NCBI RefSeq assembly: GCF_027579695.1
Contig: NC_083577.1
Location: forward strand, 68,141,241-68,205,240
Direction of reading: 5' to 3'
Length of the DNA stretch: 64,000 nucleotides
Origin: Neoarius graeffei
Lineage: Eukaryota; Chordata; Actinopteri; Siluriformes; Ariidae
Shown: positions 11,796-22,368 of the stretch, one piece after another
Numbering within the stretch: position 1 is the first letter of the stretch
Layout: each line of letters opens with the position of its first letter
Notes under the pieces: generated by a model
The model's input: the letters and a program-made list of their open reading frames with translations, nothing else
What the model was told of the DNA's origin: nothing
The model's database searches: none
Position numbers and translations under genes: made by a program

Positions 11796-12155
11796 GTTTT
11801 CTTCACAGCAAAATCTTCCAAATGCAAGCACCACACCTCAAATCAACTCCAGGCCTTATATCTGCTTAATTAAGAATGACATAACGAAGGAATTGCCCAC
11901 ACCTGCCCATGAAATAGCCTTTGAGTCAATTGTCCAATTACTTTTGGTCCCTTTAAAAACAGGGTGGCACATGTTAAGGAGCTGAAACTCCTAAACCCTT
12001 CATCCAATTGTAATGTGGATCCCCTCAAATGAAAGCTGAAAGTCTGGACTTTATGTCCATGTCCATTATATAACTATAACTTGAATATGTTTCAGTAAAC
12101 AGGTAAAAAAAAAACAAAATTTGTGTCAGTGTCCAAATATATATGGACCTAACTG

Positions 12156-12689
12156 TATATGCTAAAATGATATATGGTAAGGTATATTTACATACAACAT
12201 ATTTACAATTTATAGTGAATGATGTGGAAAGATATGCTAGTGAAAGGGATATGAGGTTAAATCCAAAAAAAATGCAAAGACGTGCTTATTAGCTCATCCG
12301 GCCGACAGGCGATGAGCTCATTCCATCATGTGTTGTCCATCGTCTGTCCGCGTCCACATTTCACGAAAATCACTTCTTCTTTCTCAGTTCTTCACTGATC
12401 TGTATTCTTTTTGGCAGGAAGGTAGGATATCTAGGGTGCATAGAACTTACAGCTTTCTAAATCACCTGCTCTCAGTGATAGACGTGAGGAATTATGTATT
12501 AAGTTCATGAAGAAGTGCAGTGAGGTCCCTCTCATAAAGTACTTCATTTCCCCTTCTGAATTCCATCAACCTTATACTTTTAACTCGGGGAACTTTCGGG
12601 TAGTTGAAGTGGTGCCTAGAACTAAGCGCTTTAATGATTTTATTATAATTTGTGACCAAAAGTTCTTGCTAGATAGGGCATAAGTTGAG
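12156..12689. other. Unassigned repeat-like sequence
   Basis: Contains GATGAGCTCATTCCATC near 12310, which resembles transposon-derived sequence. No gene seen. Confidence 0.3.
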
Positions 12690-13345
12690 TTGGCTATAAG
12701 CCATGTACGACGAGATTGAGTGGAATAACTGTTTTATTCTATCCACATTGACTGGATTTTGAGAAACAGAGCATTTTTATTTTTTGCAAATTCGATAAAT
12801 AAAAACTTTAAACACAACGTCCGACAAAATAATTTCTGCTTAGAATGTAAACAAACTGGCGAAACGTCAGGAGCAATTTGTGAAAAATGCTATAATAATA
12901 ATAATTCTTGAAAACTAAAAAATATATGTTCTTACCATCAAATACTTTCATTCCATATTTTGGTTTGGTTTTTTTTTTGTATTTTGGGGGGTTTTCTTCT
13001 TCTTTAGGGTTTTTTGGCGGTGGGCAAACCTACTTAAAGGTGCATTACTACCACTGACTGGGCTGGAGTGTGGAACAGGATATACTGGGAGGAAAAAACA
13101 AAAAACTATATTATTTTATCCATTTCTGTTTCTTTTAAATACTTAATCATAATTTTTTTTTTTTTTGGGGGGGGGGGGTTGTTTTCGAGTAGAGTTTTTA
13201 TTTCCTCCTTGGTTGGTTCAGCAACACACTCTGCCATTTTGTTTTTTTTCTACTCACGGTATATGAGCTGATATCCTAGTAGTAGAGTAGCCAATCAGAG
13301 CACACAATTGCTCATATCCAGTGAATGTGGATAGAATAATATGTA
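12690..13345. mobile_element. Second copy of the 6296 MITE family
   Basis: It begins with one arm of the hairpin (GCCATGTACGACGAGATTG) and ends at CATATCCAGTGAATGTGGAT, opposite in orientation to 6296-6836. Around 13030 a foreign stretch starting TTAAAGGTGCATTACTACC interrupts it. Confidence 0.6.
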
Positions 13346-13527
13346 ATTCATTGTTCTTGATTTGTATTTTTGTATGTTGGACTGTTTGTGTCTTGCTGAC
13401 ATTCCTTGTAATTCAGTTGTTACTGCTAGAAGGAATAAATAAACTGACTGATAATGATAAGGTAAAAAATGGAAAAAAACGATACTAATTCAAAGTTTTA
13501 ATTTTCCTTTTCAAACATTATTTAATT

Positions 13528-13905
13528 GCAGCACAGTGGTGTAGTGGTTAGCGCTGTCGCCTCACAGCAAGAAGGTCCGGGTTCGAGCCCCGTGGCCGGC
13601 GAGGGCCTTTCTGTGTGGAGTTTGCATGTTCTCCCCGTGTCCGCGTGGGTTTCCTCCGGGTGCTCCGGTTTCCCCCACAGTCCAAAGACATGCAGGTTAG
13701 GTTAACTGGTGACTCTAAATTGACCGTAGGTATGAATGTGAGTGTGAATGGTTGTCTGTGTCTATGTGTCAGCCCTGTGATGACCTGGCGACTTGTCCAG
13801 GGTGTACCCCGCCTTTCGCCCGTAGTCAGCTGGGATAGGCTCCAGCTTGCCTGCGACCCTGTAGAACAGGATAAAGCGGCTAGAGATAATGAGATGAGAT
13901 GAGAT
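13528..13905 (+). mobile_element. DANA/Mermaid-type SINE
   Basis: Full-length copy with a GAGAT tail and an exact 11-bp duplication, ATTATTTAATT, at 13517-13527 and 13906-13916. Confidence 0.97.
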
Positions 13906-14119
13906 ATTATTTAATTTTTTTCTAATCAAGGTCATAACCTGCTGCCTTCAAATCAGTTATTAAACCCAAAAGCAAGACATCATTTGTTCCTCTGAATTTT
14001 GCTTTTGGACTGTTGTATTGTTGGAGGATACATCCTCTTATAATTTGAAACTTCTTGGAATTGTAGTGTGTGTTTGGACAAATTTGCCCCATCGTTGGGA
14101 GATTATGCGCTTGAATCCA

Positions 14120-14580
14120 AATGTAGCCAGGAAACAACTTCTTCTTCTTCCACCTTTGGGCAGGTCCTCCTACAGGTTTGACAGCCTCCATCCTTCTCTA
14201 TCCTCCGCCATTCTTTTTAATTCTCTGTACACTCTTCCTCTACCCAGGTTGCCCATCAGTGTAGCTCTTCTTCTTCTTCCCCTTTTTCCTTCTAGTTTCC
14301 CTTCTCTTACTGTCTGATATAAACTATCCCCTCTCAATACATGTCCTAACCACTTCTTTCTCTTATCTTTGTGTTTTCAGCAATTCTCTTTCAACTCCAA
14401 AAATTCTTGTAGTATTCCATATCTCATTTGTTCATTTCATCTCCCGTGTGATCCTTAACATTCTCCTCCATAGCCACATTTCCAATGCATCTAACATATC
14501 ATCTTTCTTCCTGAGTGTCCATGTCTCAGATCTGTATGAGGTGACAGTCCCGACCAAGCATTTTATAGGTCTGATTAATT
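14120..14580 (-). pseudogene. Degenerate LINE C-terminal fragment
   Basis: On the minus strand the sequence gives broken pieces such as LRKKDDMLDALEMWLWRRMLRI and KKWLGHVLRGDS, which resemble the C-terminus of LINE reverse transcriptases of the RTE-like type. Several stops and shifts are present. Confidence 0.55.
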
Positions 14581-14589
14581 TGAAACGTC

Positions 14590-14890
14590 TTGCCCAGGAA
14601 ACAAGGGAGAAAGTTGAGGCAAGTCACTTTATTTCTACAGCGCATTTAAAAATAACAGGAGTTGACCCAAAGCGCTTTACAGTTGAGGCAAATGCAATTC
14701 AATACATAAAAGGCATGAATAAAAAAAAATGGAAGGAGAGAAATAATGAGGCAAGACTAAAGACATATAAAACCAAATAGAATCATAAAAATCAAACAAA
14801 AGATTGTAAAATTGATCATGAAATCGTAAGATCAATCACAAAATCAAACGAGGATATAAAACCAATAAGATCAACTGTGAGCTTTTGTAA
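14590..14890. repeat. Dispersed repeat, part 1
   Basis: GCAAGTCACTTTATTTCTAC and CAAAGCGCTTTACAGTTGAG resemble a common teleost repeat. Related sequence may continue at 16890-17253 and 17937-18210. Confidence 0.4.
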
Positions 14891-14891
14891 A

Positions 14892-15230
14892 ATTTTGTAA
14901 ATCCACCCTATATGTTTCGTAAATACATTAAGTCAGCAAACAGGAAGTCGATGTGCGACAGACCTGAAAATGGTATACATGGTATAGAACCCCAAGCTGA
15001 AGCTCGGTACCAAATATCAAGCAGTTGTGATTTGTAGTTGCTGAGAAAAGTGTGAGGAAAATTTTGTAAATCCACGCTATATGTTTCATAAATACATTCA
15101 GTTGGTAAACAGGAAGTCAATGTGCAACAGACCTGAAAACGGTATGCACGGTATAGAACCCCAAGCTGAAGTTTGCTACCAAGTACCAAGTGGCTATGAT
15201 TTGTGGTTGCTGAGAAAAAGGGTGTTTCAG
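14892..15230. repeat. Two tandem units of about 169 bp
   Basis: Unit 1 starts at 14892 and unit 2 at 15061, both with ATTTTGTAAATCCAC and both containing AGAACCCCAAGCTGAAG. They differ at scattered positions. Confidence 0.85.
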
Positions 15231-15280
15231 ATGGACAGAGATACAGATGACAGAGGTAAACCAGTATAATAATAATAATA

Positions 15281-16885
15281 CAACCCCGAGTCCAAAAAAG
15301 TTGGGACAAAGTACAAATTGGAAATAAAAACGGAATGCAATAATTTACAAATCTCAAAAACTGATATTATATTCACAATAGAACATAGACAACATATCAA
15401 ATGTCGAAAGTCAGACATTTTGAAATTTCATGCCAAATATTGGCTCATTTGAAATTTCATGACAGCAACGCATCTCAAAACAGTTGGGACAGGGGCAATA
15501 AGAGGCTGGAAAAGTTAAAGGTACAAAAAATGAACAGCTGGAGAACCAAACTGCAACTCATTAGGTCAATTGGCAATAGGTCATTAACATGACTGGGTAT
15601 AAAAAGAGCATCTTGGAGTGGCAGCGGCTCTCAGAAGTAAAGATGGGAAGAGGATCACCAATCCCCCTAATTCTGCGCCGACAAATAGTGGAGCGATATC
15701 AGAAAGGAGTTCGACAGTGTAAAATTGCAAAGAGTTTGAACATATCATCATCTACAGTGCATAATATCATCAAAAGATTCAGAGAATCTGGAAGAATCTC
15801 TGTGCGTAAGGGTCAAGGCCGGAAAACCATACTGGGTGCCCGTGATCTTCGGGCCCTTAGACGGCACTGCATCACATACAGGCATGCTTCTGTATTGGAA
15901 ATCACAAAATGGGCTCAGGAATATTTCCAGAGAACATTATCTGTGAACACAATTCACCGTGCCATCCGCCATTGCCAGCTAAAACTCGATAGTTCAAAGA
16001 AGAAGCTGTATCTAAACATGATCCAGAAGCGCAGACGTCTTCTCTGGGCCAAGGCTCATTTAAAATGGACTGTGGCAAAGTGGAAAACTGTTCTGTGGTC
16101 AGACGAATCAAAATTTGAAGTTCTTTATGGAAATCAGGGACGCCGTGTCATTCGGACTAAAGAGGAGAAGGACGACCCGAGTTGTTATCAGCGCTCAGTT
16201 CAGAAGCCTGCATCTCTGATGGTATGGGGTTGCATTAGTGAGTGTGGCATGGGCAGCTTACACATCTGGAAAGACACCATCAATGCTGAGAGGTATATCC
16301 AGGTTCTAGAGCAACATATGCTCCCATCCAGACGATGTCTCTTTCAGGGAAGACCTTGCATTTTCCAACATGACAATGCCAAACCACATACTGCATCAAT
16401 TACAGCATCGTGGCTGTGTAGAAGAAGGGTCCGGGTACTGAACTGGCCAGCCTGCAGTCCAGATCTTTCACCCATAGAAAACATTTGGCGCATCATAAAA
16501 CGGAAGATACGACAAAAAAGACCTAAGACAGTTGAGCAACTAGAATCCTACATTAGACAAGAATGGGTTAACATTCCTATCACTAAACTTGAGCAACTTG
16601 TCTCCTCAGTCCCCAGACGTTTACAGACTGTTGTAAAGAGAAAAGGGGATGTCTCACAGTGGTAAACATGGCCTTGTTCCAACTTTTTTGAGATGTGGTG
16701 TTGTCATGAAATTTAAAATCACCTAATTTTTCTCTTTAAATGATACATTTTCTCAGTTTAAACATTTGATATGTCATCTATGTTCTATTCTGAATAAAAT
16801 ATGGAATTTTGAAACTTCCACATCATTGCATTACGTTTTTATTTACAATTTGTACTTTGTCCCAACTTTTTTGGAATCCGGGTTG
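15281..16885 (+). mobile_element. Complete Tc1-like transposon with intact ends and open transposase
   Basis: The element is 1605 bp, flanked by TA (15279 and 16886) and set in an ATA/TAA microsatellite. Ends are CAACCCCGAGTCCAAAAAAG and CTTTTTTGGAATCCGGGTTG. Inverted repeats extend about 200 bp and carry a second inner site (TCTCAAAACAGTTGGGACAG near 15472 and its counterpart near 16675), the IR/DR layout known from Sleeping Beauty-type elements. Confidence 0.96.
15643..16665 (+). CDS. Tc1-like DD34E transposase, open reading frame intact
   Basis: A 340-residue cut-and-paste transposase acting in the nucleus on its own terminal repeats. Residues 1-60 hold the first helix-turn-helix ([20 protein letters not shown]), followed by a basic GQGRK hinge and a second DNA-binding helix set to about 120. 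The catalytic core has D154 (WSDESK), D244 (QHDNAKPH) and E279 (SPIEN), with exactly 34 residues between D244 and E279. The usual length for the family is about 340. The ATG at 15643 (MGRGSPIPL) is chosen over an upstream in-frame ATG at 15589. No stop or shift is seen, and both terminal repeats are present, so the copy could be active; promoter activity cannot be judged. Confidence 0.92.
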   Translation: MGRGSPIPLILRRQIVERYQKGVRQCKIAKSLNISSSTVHNIIKRFRESGRISVRKGQGRKTILGARDLRALRRHCITYRHASVLEITKWAQEYFQRTLSVNTIHRAIRHCQLKLDSSKKKLYLNMIQKRRRLLWAKAHLKWTVAKWKTVLWSDESKFEVLYGNQGRRVIRTKEEKDDPSCYQRSVQKPASLMVWGCISECGMGSLHIWKDTINAERYIQVLEQHMLPSRRCLFQGRPCIFQHDNAKPHTASITASWLCRRRVRVLNWPACSPDLSPIENIWRIIKRKIRQKRPKTVEQLESYIRQEWVNIPITKLEQLVSSVPRRLQTVVKRKGDVSQW

Positions 16886-16889
16886 TAAT

Positions 16890-17253
16890 AATAATAATAA
16901 TAAAATCAAAAAATTAATATGCAGTGTGATAAAATGATTTGTAGCTAAATAAGAGAGAGATTATACACAGTTAAGAAACACTCAAACTAAAATTACGATT
17001 AAGAGTGAACTTAACAAAACACCATGGAGCAACATCAGACTGAATTAAAAGCAAGAGAAAAAAAGATGGGTTTTAAGTTTGACGTAAAATCATCAACAGT
17101 AGAGCAGAACCTAATGTGGGGTGGGAGACTGTTCCAAAGCCTGGGGGCAGCAACAGAGAAGGCTCCATCACCTTTAGTTTTGAGACGTGTGAGGGGAAGA
17201 GTGAGGAGTTTTGATGAGGATGACCTGAGTGACCTTGGGGCAGAATATGGACT
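16890..17253. repeat. Dispersed repeat, part 2, host of a TTAA element
   Basis: TTCCAAAGCCTGGGGGCAGC and TTTGATGAGGATGACCTGAG resemble a common teleost dispersed repeat. It seems to continue after 17936 and is split by the element at 17258. Confidence 0.45.
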
Positions 17254-17257
17254 TTAA

Positions 17258-17932
17258 AGTGCATATCCTGGATGAATTTTTTTTTTTTTTATGAAAGTAT
17301 GTCCCTTTACACACTCATCCAGAAGGGTAATTTTGCACAAGGCCATCTGTCTACAGCAGAAAAAAATAAAATAACAAAACGTGTCTGGAAAAATCCCAAG
17401 GGAGTCTGGAGCCAGATTCGTGACGTCACCTGCGGAAGCGCCAGCAGGCTGCGAGAGCTTTGCACGGTTTCAGTGCACAGCCTGTGTAGACCAAGCGCTC
17501 CCATTTCTCTCTCATTGTCCGGTCTTTTGGAAAACGATGAGTACTAATCCCATCAAGATTGGTGTTGCTACACCTTCCTACGATACATCTGTTAACTATT
17601 TTAATAATTACGTGATAACGTTGAAGAAATTTGCAGAAAACCACCAGATCGTTTTCTCATAAACAAACCAGCGCTGACGTAGGATTCAGAGGGAGGCGTC
17701 CCACACGCGATGTCACGAAAATCAATGTTTCCCGGGAAATCCAAACGCCAAGTTTTTTCAGAGGCGGACCAATTCACCTCAAATGGCTCGATTTTAACTG
17801 AATTTTTCTGGTATTGCGCAAGGTAAAAAAAATTTAACAAAATGCAAAATGTGACAGATATTTGACCAAAGTTTAATATAAAATAGGAGGATTACATTGA
17901 TCTTGCTCCTGAATTTACCTGTGATATGCACT
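17258..17932. mobile_element. TTAA-flanked inverted-repeat DNA element
   Basis: TTAA lies at 17254-17257 and 17933-17936. Termini AGTGCATATCCTGG and CCTGTGATATGCACT are inverted repeats. 675 bp, no transposase. The TTAA target fits piggyBac- or Kolobok-type elements. A related left end is at 30350. Confidence 0.8.
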
Positions 17933-17936
17933 TTAA

Positions 17937-18210
17937 AAGATCAGTGATGTATTGAGGGGCTAAACCATGAAGAGCTTTAAAAACAAACAATAAACATTTT
18001 AAAATCAATTCTTTATTTTACTGGAAGCCAGTGAAAGTCTAGCAGCTGCGCTCTGTACCATTTGCAGTCTTCCAATGTTGGTGTGGGTTAATCCCAAATA
18101 TAAAGAGTTACACTAATCCAGCCGAGAAGTGATAAAAGCGTGAATAACTGTTTCCAGGTCTTTACGTGATGAAAACAGCTTTAATTTAAACGGCTAAGGT
18201 TCTTCGCTGA
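17937..18210. repeat. Dispersed repeat, part 3
   Basis: Continues the repeat interrupted at 17253 (AACCATGAAGAGCTTTAAAA and CTGGAAGCCAGTGAAAGTC). Confidence 0.45.
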
Positions 18211-18247
18211 TAAAAGCTGCCTTTCACAACGCTACTGACCTGTGCCG

Positions 18248-18366
18248 AGTTTCCCAAAAGCATCGTAGCACAAAGAGCATCGTTAAATGGTAGAGCGAGC
18301 AGCACAATGAATGCTCTCTCTCCTAGTTATAAGATGCTCTTAGTGTTAAGAGGCTTTTGGGAAACC
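18248..18366. mobile_element. Small fold-back MITE (GTTTCCCAAAAGC ends)
   Basis: AGTTTCCCAAAAGCATC at the left pairs with GGCTTTTGGGAAACCC at the right. A longer copy, broken by another element, is at 26164-26757. Confidence 0.7.
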
Positions 18367-18692
18367 CACCCCGTTTGGTAAAATTCAAAGAAGAAAAGTT
18401 GACCATGCTGTCTGGATGGGAGGGAAGGATGGTATATTCTCTCTTCCTCGTCAATCCCAACGCCACTAGCTAGTCATGGGTGCAGTGGCGTGCACAGACA
18501 TTTTGGGGGGCGAGTGCTCTGGGGGGAAAAAGGGCACTTTTTTTGCGCATGTGGAACACCTTATTATAAAAGTCTGAGATTTAACCCTCCTCTTGTGTTC
18601 GGGTCGCCACTGACCCGTTTTAGTTTTTAAAGATGTAAAACAACCACTTAAATTTATTACATCAAGGCTTTTTGACTTTGCCAGGAATCTCT

Positions 18693-19056
18693 CATCTTAT
18701 CTCATTATCTCTAGCCGCTTTATCCTTCTACAGGGTCGCAGGCAAGCTGGAGCCTATCCCAGCTGACTACGGGCGAAAGGCGGGGTACACCCTGGACAAG
18801 TCGCCAGGTCATCACAGGGCTGACACATAGACACAGACAACCATTCACACCTACGGTCAATTTAGAGTCACCAGTTAACCTAACCTGCATGTCTTTGGAC
18901 TGTGGGGGAAACCGGAGCACCCGGAGGAAACCCACGCGGACACGGGGAGAACATGCAAACTCCACACAGAAAGGCCCTCGCCGGCCCCGGGGCTCGAACC
19001 CAGGACCTTCTTGCTGTGAGGCGACAGCGCTAACCACTACACCACCGTGCCGCCCC
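18693..19056 (-). mobile_element. DANA/Mermaid-type SINE
   Basis: Full-length copy flanked by an exact 12-bp duplication, CCAGGAATCTCT, at 18681-18692 and 19057-19068. Confidence 0.97.
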
Positions 19057-19229
19057 CCAGGAATCTCTAGTTGAACAAAATAGAAAAAGAAATTTTTGTT
19101 TTCCTAAATCTGAAAATGGTCTAGCAAAAAATATAATACTTATGTGCAGTTGTTTCTGTATGCGACAGGCTACTTCACGACAAAATAATTACAGCTTGGG
19201 CTTAGAGGGCAAACAATTTTCTTTTCAAT

Positions 19230-19866
19230 TTTATTTACATTTTCTTTTTTTTTTTAATTTATATTTTATTATTTTTCAAGGTAAAGGGTGGTGGGTACAT
19301 GAAAACAAGAAAGAAAAGAGGAAATGGGGGGACAAAAAAACGACAACAACAGTAACAACAACTATTTACAGACAGGGAGTGGTCTTTCACATACATGTAC
19401 TTACAAAAGGATACGTAATATATACACTTATAGTAAGGATTCATTTGGCAGGGACAAAATAAAACCATTTCAACCATCTGTCCAAAAAAACCTCAGTTTT
19501 TTGGTTAACATGTGCCGTTATTCCTTCCATCTTGCAAATTTCCACCACAATATCTCTCCACGTAGTAATTGTTGGGCTGTGTGGTTGTAGCCAGTTCCTG
19601 GTGATGGCTTTTTTACTGGCCACCAATAGAATGTTAATAAGATATTTGTCCACTTTCAGCCAGTTTTCGGGAACGTATCCAAGGTACAAAGTCTTAAAGT
19701 CCAGTGCAATATCTTCTTCAAAGATGTCCTGTAGGGCCTTATGTATCTCAGACCAAAAAGCTTTTATGTTGGGGCAGTCCCAGAAAACATGGTGGTGGTT
19801 TGCACATTGATGGCCACATTGTCTCCAACAAACAGGGATAATGTCACTGAATTTAAACAATACATT
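19230..19866 (-). pseudogene. L1/Tx1-like LINE ORF2 C-terminus
   Basis: The minus-strand frame 19441-19860 reads CWRQCGHQCANHHHVFWDCP and then AFWSEIHKALQDIF, the zinc-knuckle-like C-terminal region found after reverse transcriptase in fish L1/Tx1 LINEs. The A-rich strand to about 19230 is its 3' end. 5'-truncated, no catalytic domain. Confidence 0.8.
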
Positions 19867-20491
19867 TTCACTCGATTCATGTGTTACCTGGCTGGTGGGG
19901 CAGGGGAAGAGCTGACTGACTGCCCGATGTGTTGTCTGCGCTACGACAAGGCCGTGGCTTCCAGGACGCTATGCTGCTGCAACCTCACATTGAATGCACT
20001 GCACGCTTGTTCACGTGACAGAGCAAGAGAGACAGAGGTCCGGTGTGTGTGCGGCACACATCGGGACATTATTTTCACACGCTTTTAATGCCGCGGCTTT
20101 TCTAAAAGATCATGTCGACACTGGCCTCAGTAAACTGTAAAAAAAAAAATTCAAAAGGGCACTTTTTTGGACAGAGGGCAGAGGGGCAGGTGCTTGAGCA
20201 CCACCTCGTGTCTATCTGTGCATGCCACTGCATGGGTGTATGTCAGCTCATGTATGTGGAAGAGGGTAGATAGCGCTTTCCTTTGAGTGTGTGACTGTGA
20301 CACGGCACAAGCAGAAGTTGGAAAAGATTTAGCATCTTGTGTGTTGCAGCGAGCATGTATTAGGGTTCATACTTCCCGGTTGGTTGCTGTTGTATGATTA
20401 ATAGGAGAGAGAGGGAGGGTTGGTGGGTGGGAAATGACAGGTGACCAAACTGGGGAGAAAAATAAAAGATTTTCCCTTATGGAGGGTATAC

Positions 20492-20856
20492 ATCTCATCT
20501 CATCTCATTATCTCTAGCCGCTTTATCCTTCTACAGGGTCGCAGGCAAGCTGGAGCCTATCCCAGCTGACTACGGGCGAAAGGCGGGGTACACCCTGGAC
20601 AAGTCGCCAGGTCATCACAGGGCTGACACATAGACACAGACAACCATTCACACCTACGGTCAATTTAGAGTCACCAGTTAACCTAACCTGCATGTCTTTG
20701 GACTGTGGGGGAAACCGGAGCACCCGGAGGAAACCCACGCGGACACGGGGAGAACATGCAAACTCCGCACAGAAAGGCCCTCGCCGGCCCCAGGGCTCGA
20801 ACCCAGACCTTCTTGCTGTGAGGCGACAGCGCTAACCACTACACCACCGTGCCGCC
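20492..20856 (-). mobile_element. DANA/Mermaid-type SINE
   Basis: Full-length copy flanked by an exact 11-bp duplication, GGAGGGTATAC, at 20481-20491 and 20857-20867. Confidence 0.97.
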
Positions 20857-21098
20857 GGAGGGTATACGTACTTGTGCAATAGGGGACATAGGGACAGCAG
20901 ATTAAATAATTTGCATCAGATCTGTCTTGCACTCTCTACTTTGTGCACCTTGTACATTGTTTCTCTCTCCGTCTCTTTTTCTTTGCACTATTTCATTGAC
21001 ATGAATGCTTGCATGTACTGAATATTCATATGTGGTTCCATGTGTTTCTGTGAAAACATCCTTAACCCTTTGTTTCTGTGCGTCGGTGTTTCCCTTAG

Positions 21099-21547
21099 TG
21101 CTGATCGTGTGCGCGCTGTTCGTGTGCTGGATGCCAAACCAGGTGCGGCGCGTGATGACGGCAGCCACACCCAAGAAAGAATGGAGCAAGAGTTACTTTG
21201 CATCATACATCAAACTGCAGCCCGTAGCTGACACCTTCTTCTACTTGAGCTCTGTGCTGAACCCTCTGCTCTACAATCTCTCATCGCACCAGTTTCGCAC
21301 AGCCTTCCTCCAGATGTTGTACTGCCGGCTTTCTATCCAGCATGTTAACAAGCGAACGGTGGAGAACAGCAAAGCTTCCCGTAGCCTTAACCATTCACTG
21401 CGTCCACTGCTGTGGAAAAAATCCCGCCACAGGAACGCGAAGCCTTCCGGCAGAGATGCTGAGACTCTGACCCCGAGTGCAGAGAGCAGCCCTGTTGTTC
21501 AGATCATAGACACACCTCCACCTGTTTCATTAGAGACAGAAACGTGA
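21099..21547 (+). CDS. gpr39: G-protein-coupled receptor 39, coding exon 2 (TM6, TM7, C-tail)
   Basis: Follows a TTCCCTTAG acceptor and supplies residues 256-404. TM6 continues with the CWMPNQ toggle motif (265-270), ECL3 contains TPKKEW (279-284), and TM7 has FFYLSSVLNPLLY with NPLLY at 310-314. The membrane-proximal YCRLSIQH resembles the human CCRLSLQH segment, where a cysteine may be palmitoylated. The C-tail of about 85 residues is Ser/Arg-rich. TGA is at 21545-21547. Human GPR39 is about 50 residues longer, mainly in the N-terminus, ECL2 and tail. Glu283 sits where the human protein has Asp313. No LYPD1-like gene is visible downstream, although in mammals LYPD1 lies next to GPR39. Confidence 0.93.
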
Positions 21548-22100
21548 GTCATGTCAAGCCTCCTACTCCTCTAAACCATCATCAGTGCCCTGGAACTCCT
21601 TAATGACCGATTTTTCTACACATCTATTTGTAGACTGTTTCTCATCTTTCGTTTTCCATGTAGAATTGAGAGGAGGTGATCACAGGACTGCTGCTGGCTG
21701 AATATTTTTGGCCGGCAGACAGTTTCTCAACTCAGCAGTGACTCATATGACATACACAAACCCACACAACACACACTACCACGTCACAGCTGTGCTGAGA
21801 ATGATTCACCACAAGGTAATATCTGGCCAACAGTGGTCCGATAGTGATCCTTTTCCACTAAAGAACGGGTTAAATACAGGGTTCATGCACTAGACATCGC
21901 TGCAAATAGGCTACGTTTTGGTACAAAGTTGGTGCTACTTATAAACTGGAAACTCAGTGTAGATTTTCAATTTCCGTGCAGAAGATTCTCATTAATCATT
22001 ATAAATGAACGGGCAACAGTTTACATTAAAGGTAGACTGACTTTCAGATTTTTCAGGTTTAGGTCATAAAAAGAATTTTCCCAGACACCCAATTATTTTT
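21548..22100 (+). other. gpr39 3' flank / probable 3' UTR
   Basis: No AATAAA signal close to the stop is evident. ATTAAA occurs near 22024. The remainder is unique-looking. Confidence 0.4.
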
Positions 22101-22368
22101 GCTCAGTGGACTGAAGTCATTTTTAAACTTGCTTTATTTCTTAATTAACGTGTGATTCAATTACGTTTTCCGTTTTAGTAACCTTATATCATGACTCGTA
22201 TTGGCAATTAAATATTATACTTATCGGCCTATTCGGTTTTTAGCCATGTTGAATCGTTTGGTCGACGGCAGCCGTCGCTTATCCGCACGATCTTCATGAG
22301 ACTTGTGCAAGACTTCGAAACGTGAAGTGTCAGCGCCGCTATTTTGAAAACTGTTTTCCAAGCGAAAT

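Larger units (their letters stand above)
8731..12155 (-). mobile_element. Tc1-like transposon carrying a nested SINE and a nested hAT element
   Basis: The ends are CAGTTAGGTCCATAAATATT and its complement, flanked by TA at 8729 and 12156. Removing the SINE (8790-9146) and the hAT element (10037-11434), each with one copy of its target duplication, leaves a Tc1 of about 1.65 kb, the expected size. The three elements therefore give a relative order of insertion. Confidence 0.95.
18483..20230. mobile_element. hAT-like element with nested SINE and LINE fragment
   Basis: An exact 8-bp duplication, CATGGGTG, is at 18475-18482 and 20231-20238. Ends are CAGTGGCGTGCACAGACA and TGTGCATGCCACTG. Without the SINE (18693-19056) and the LINE piece (about 19230-19866) little own sequence is left, and no hAT transposase is seen. 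Confidence 0.87.
6126..21098 (+). other. gpr39: gpr39 intron (14,973 bp), largely transposons
   Basis: GT at 6126 and TTCCCTTAG at 21098 bound an intron that joins exon 1 (phase 1 G) to exon 2 (TG) as a valine codon. The joined peptide IIFLVLIVCALFVCWMPNQ fits the TM6 region of GPR39. Elements filling it are listed separately. Confidence 0.9.

Noticed and set aside
19142-19462. Plus-strand frame overlapping the L1/Tx1 fragment
   Set aside because: Antisense shadow of the LINE 3' end with low-complexity threonine/asparagine runs.
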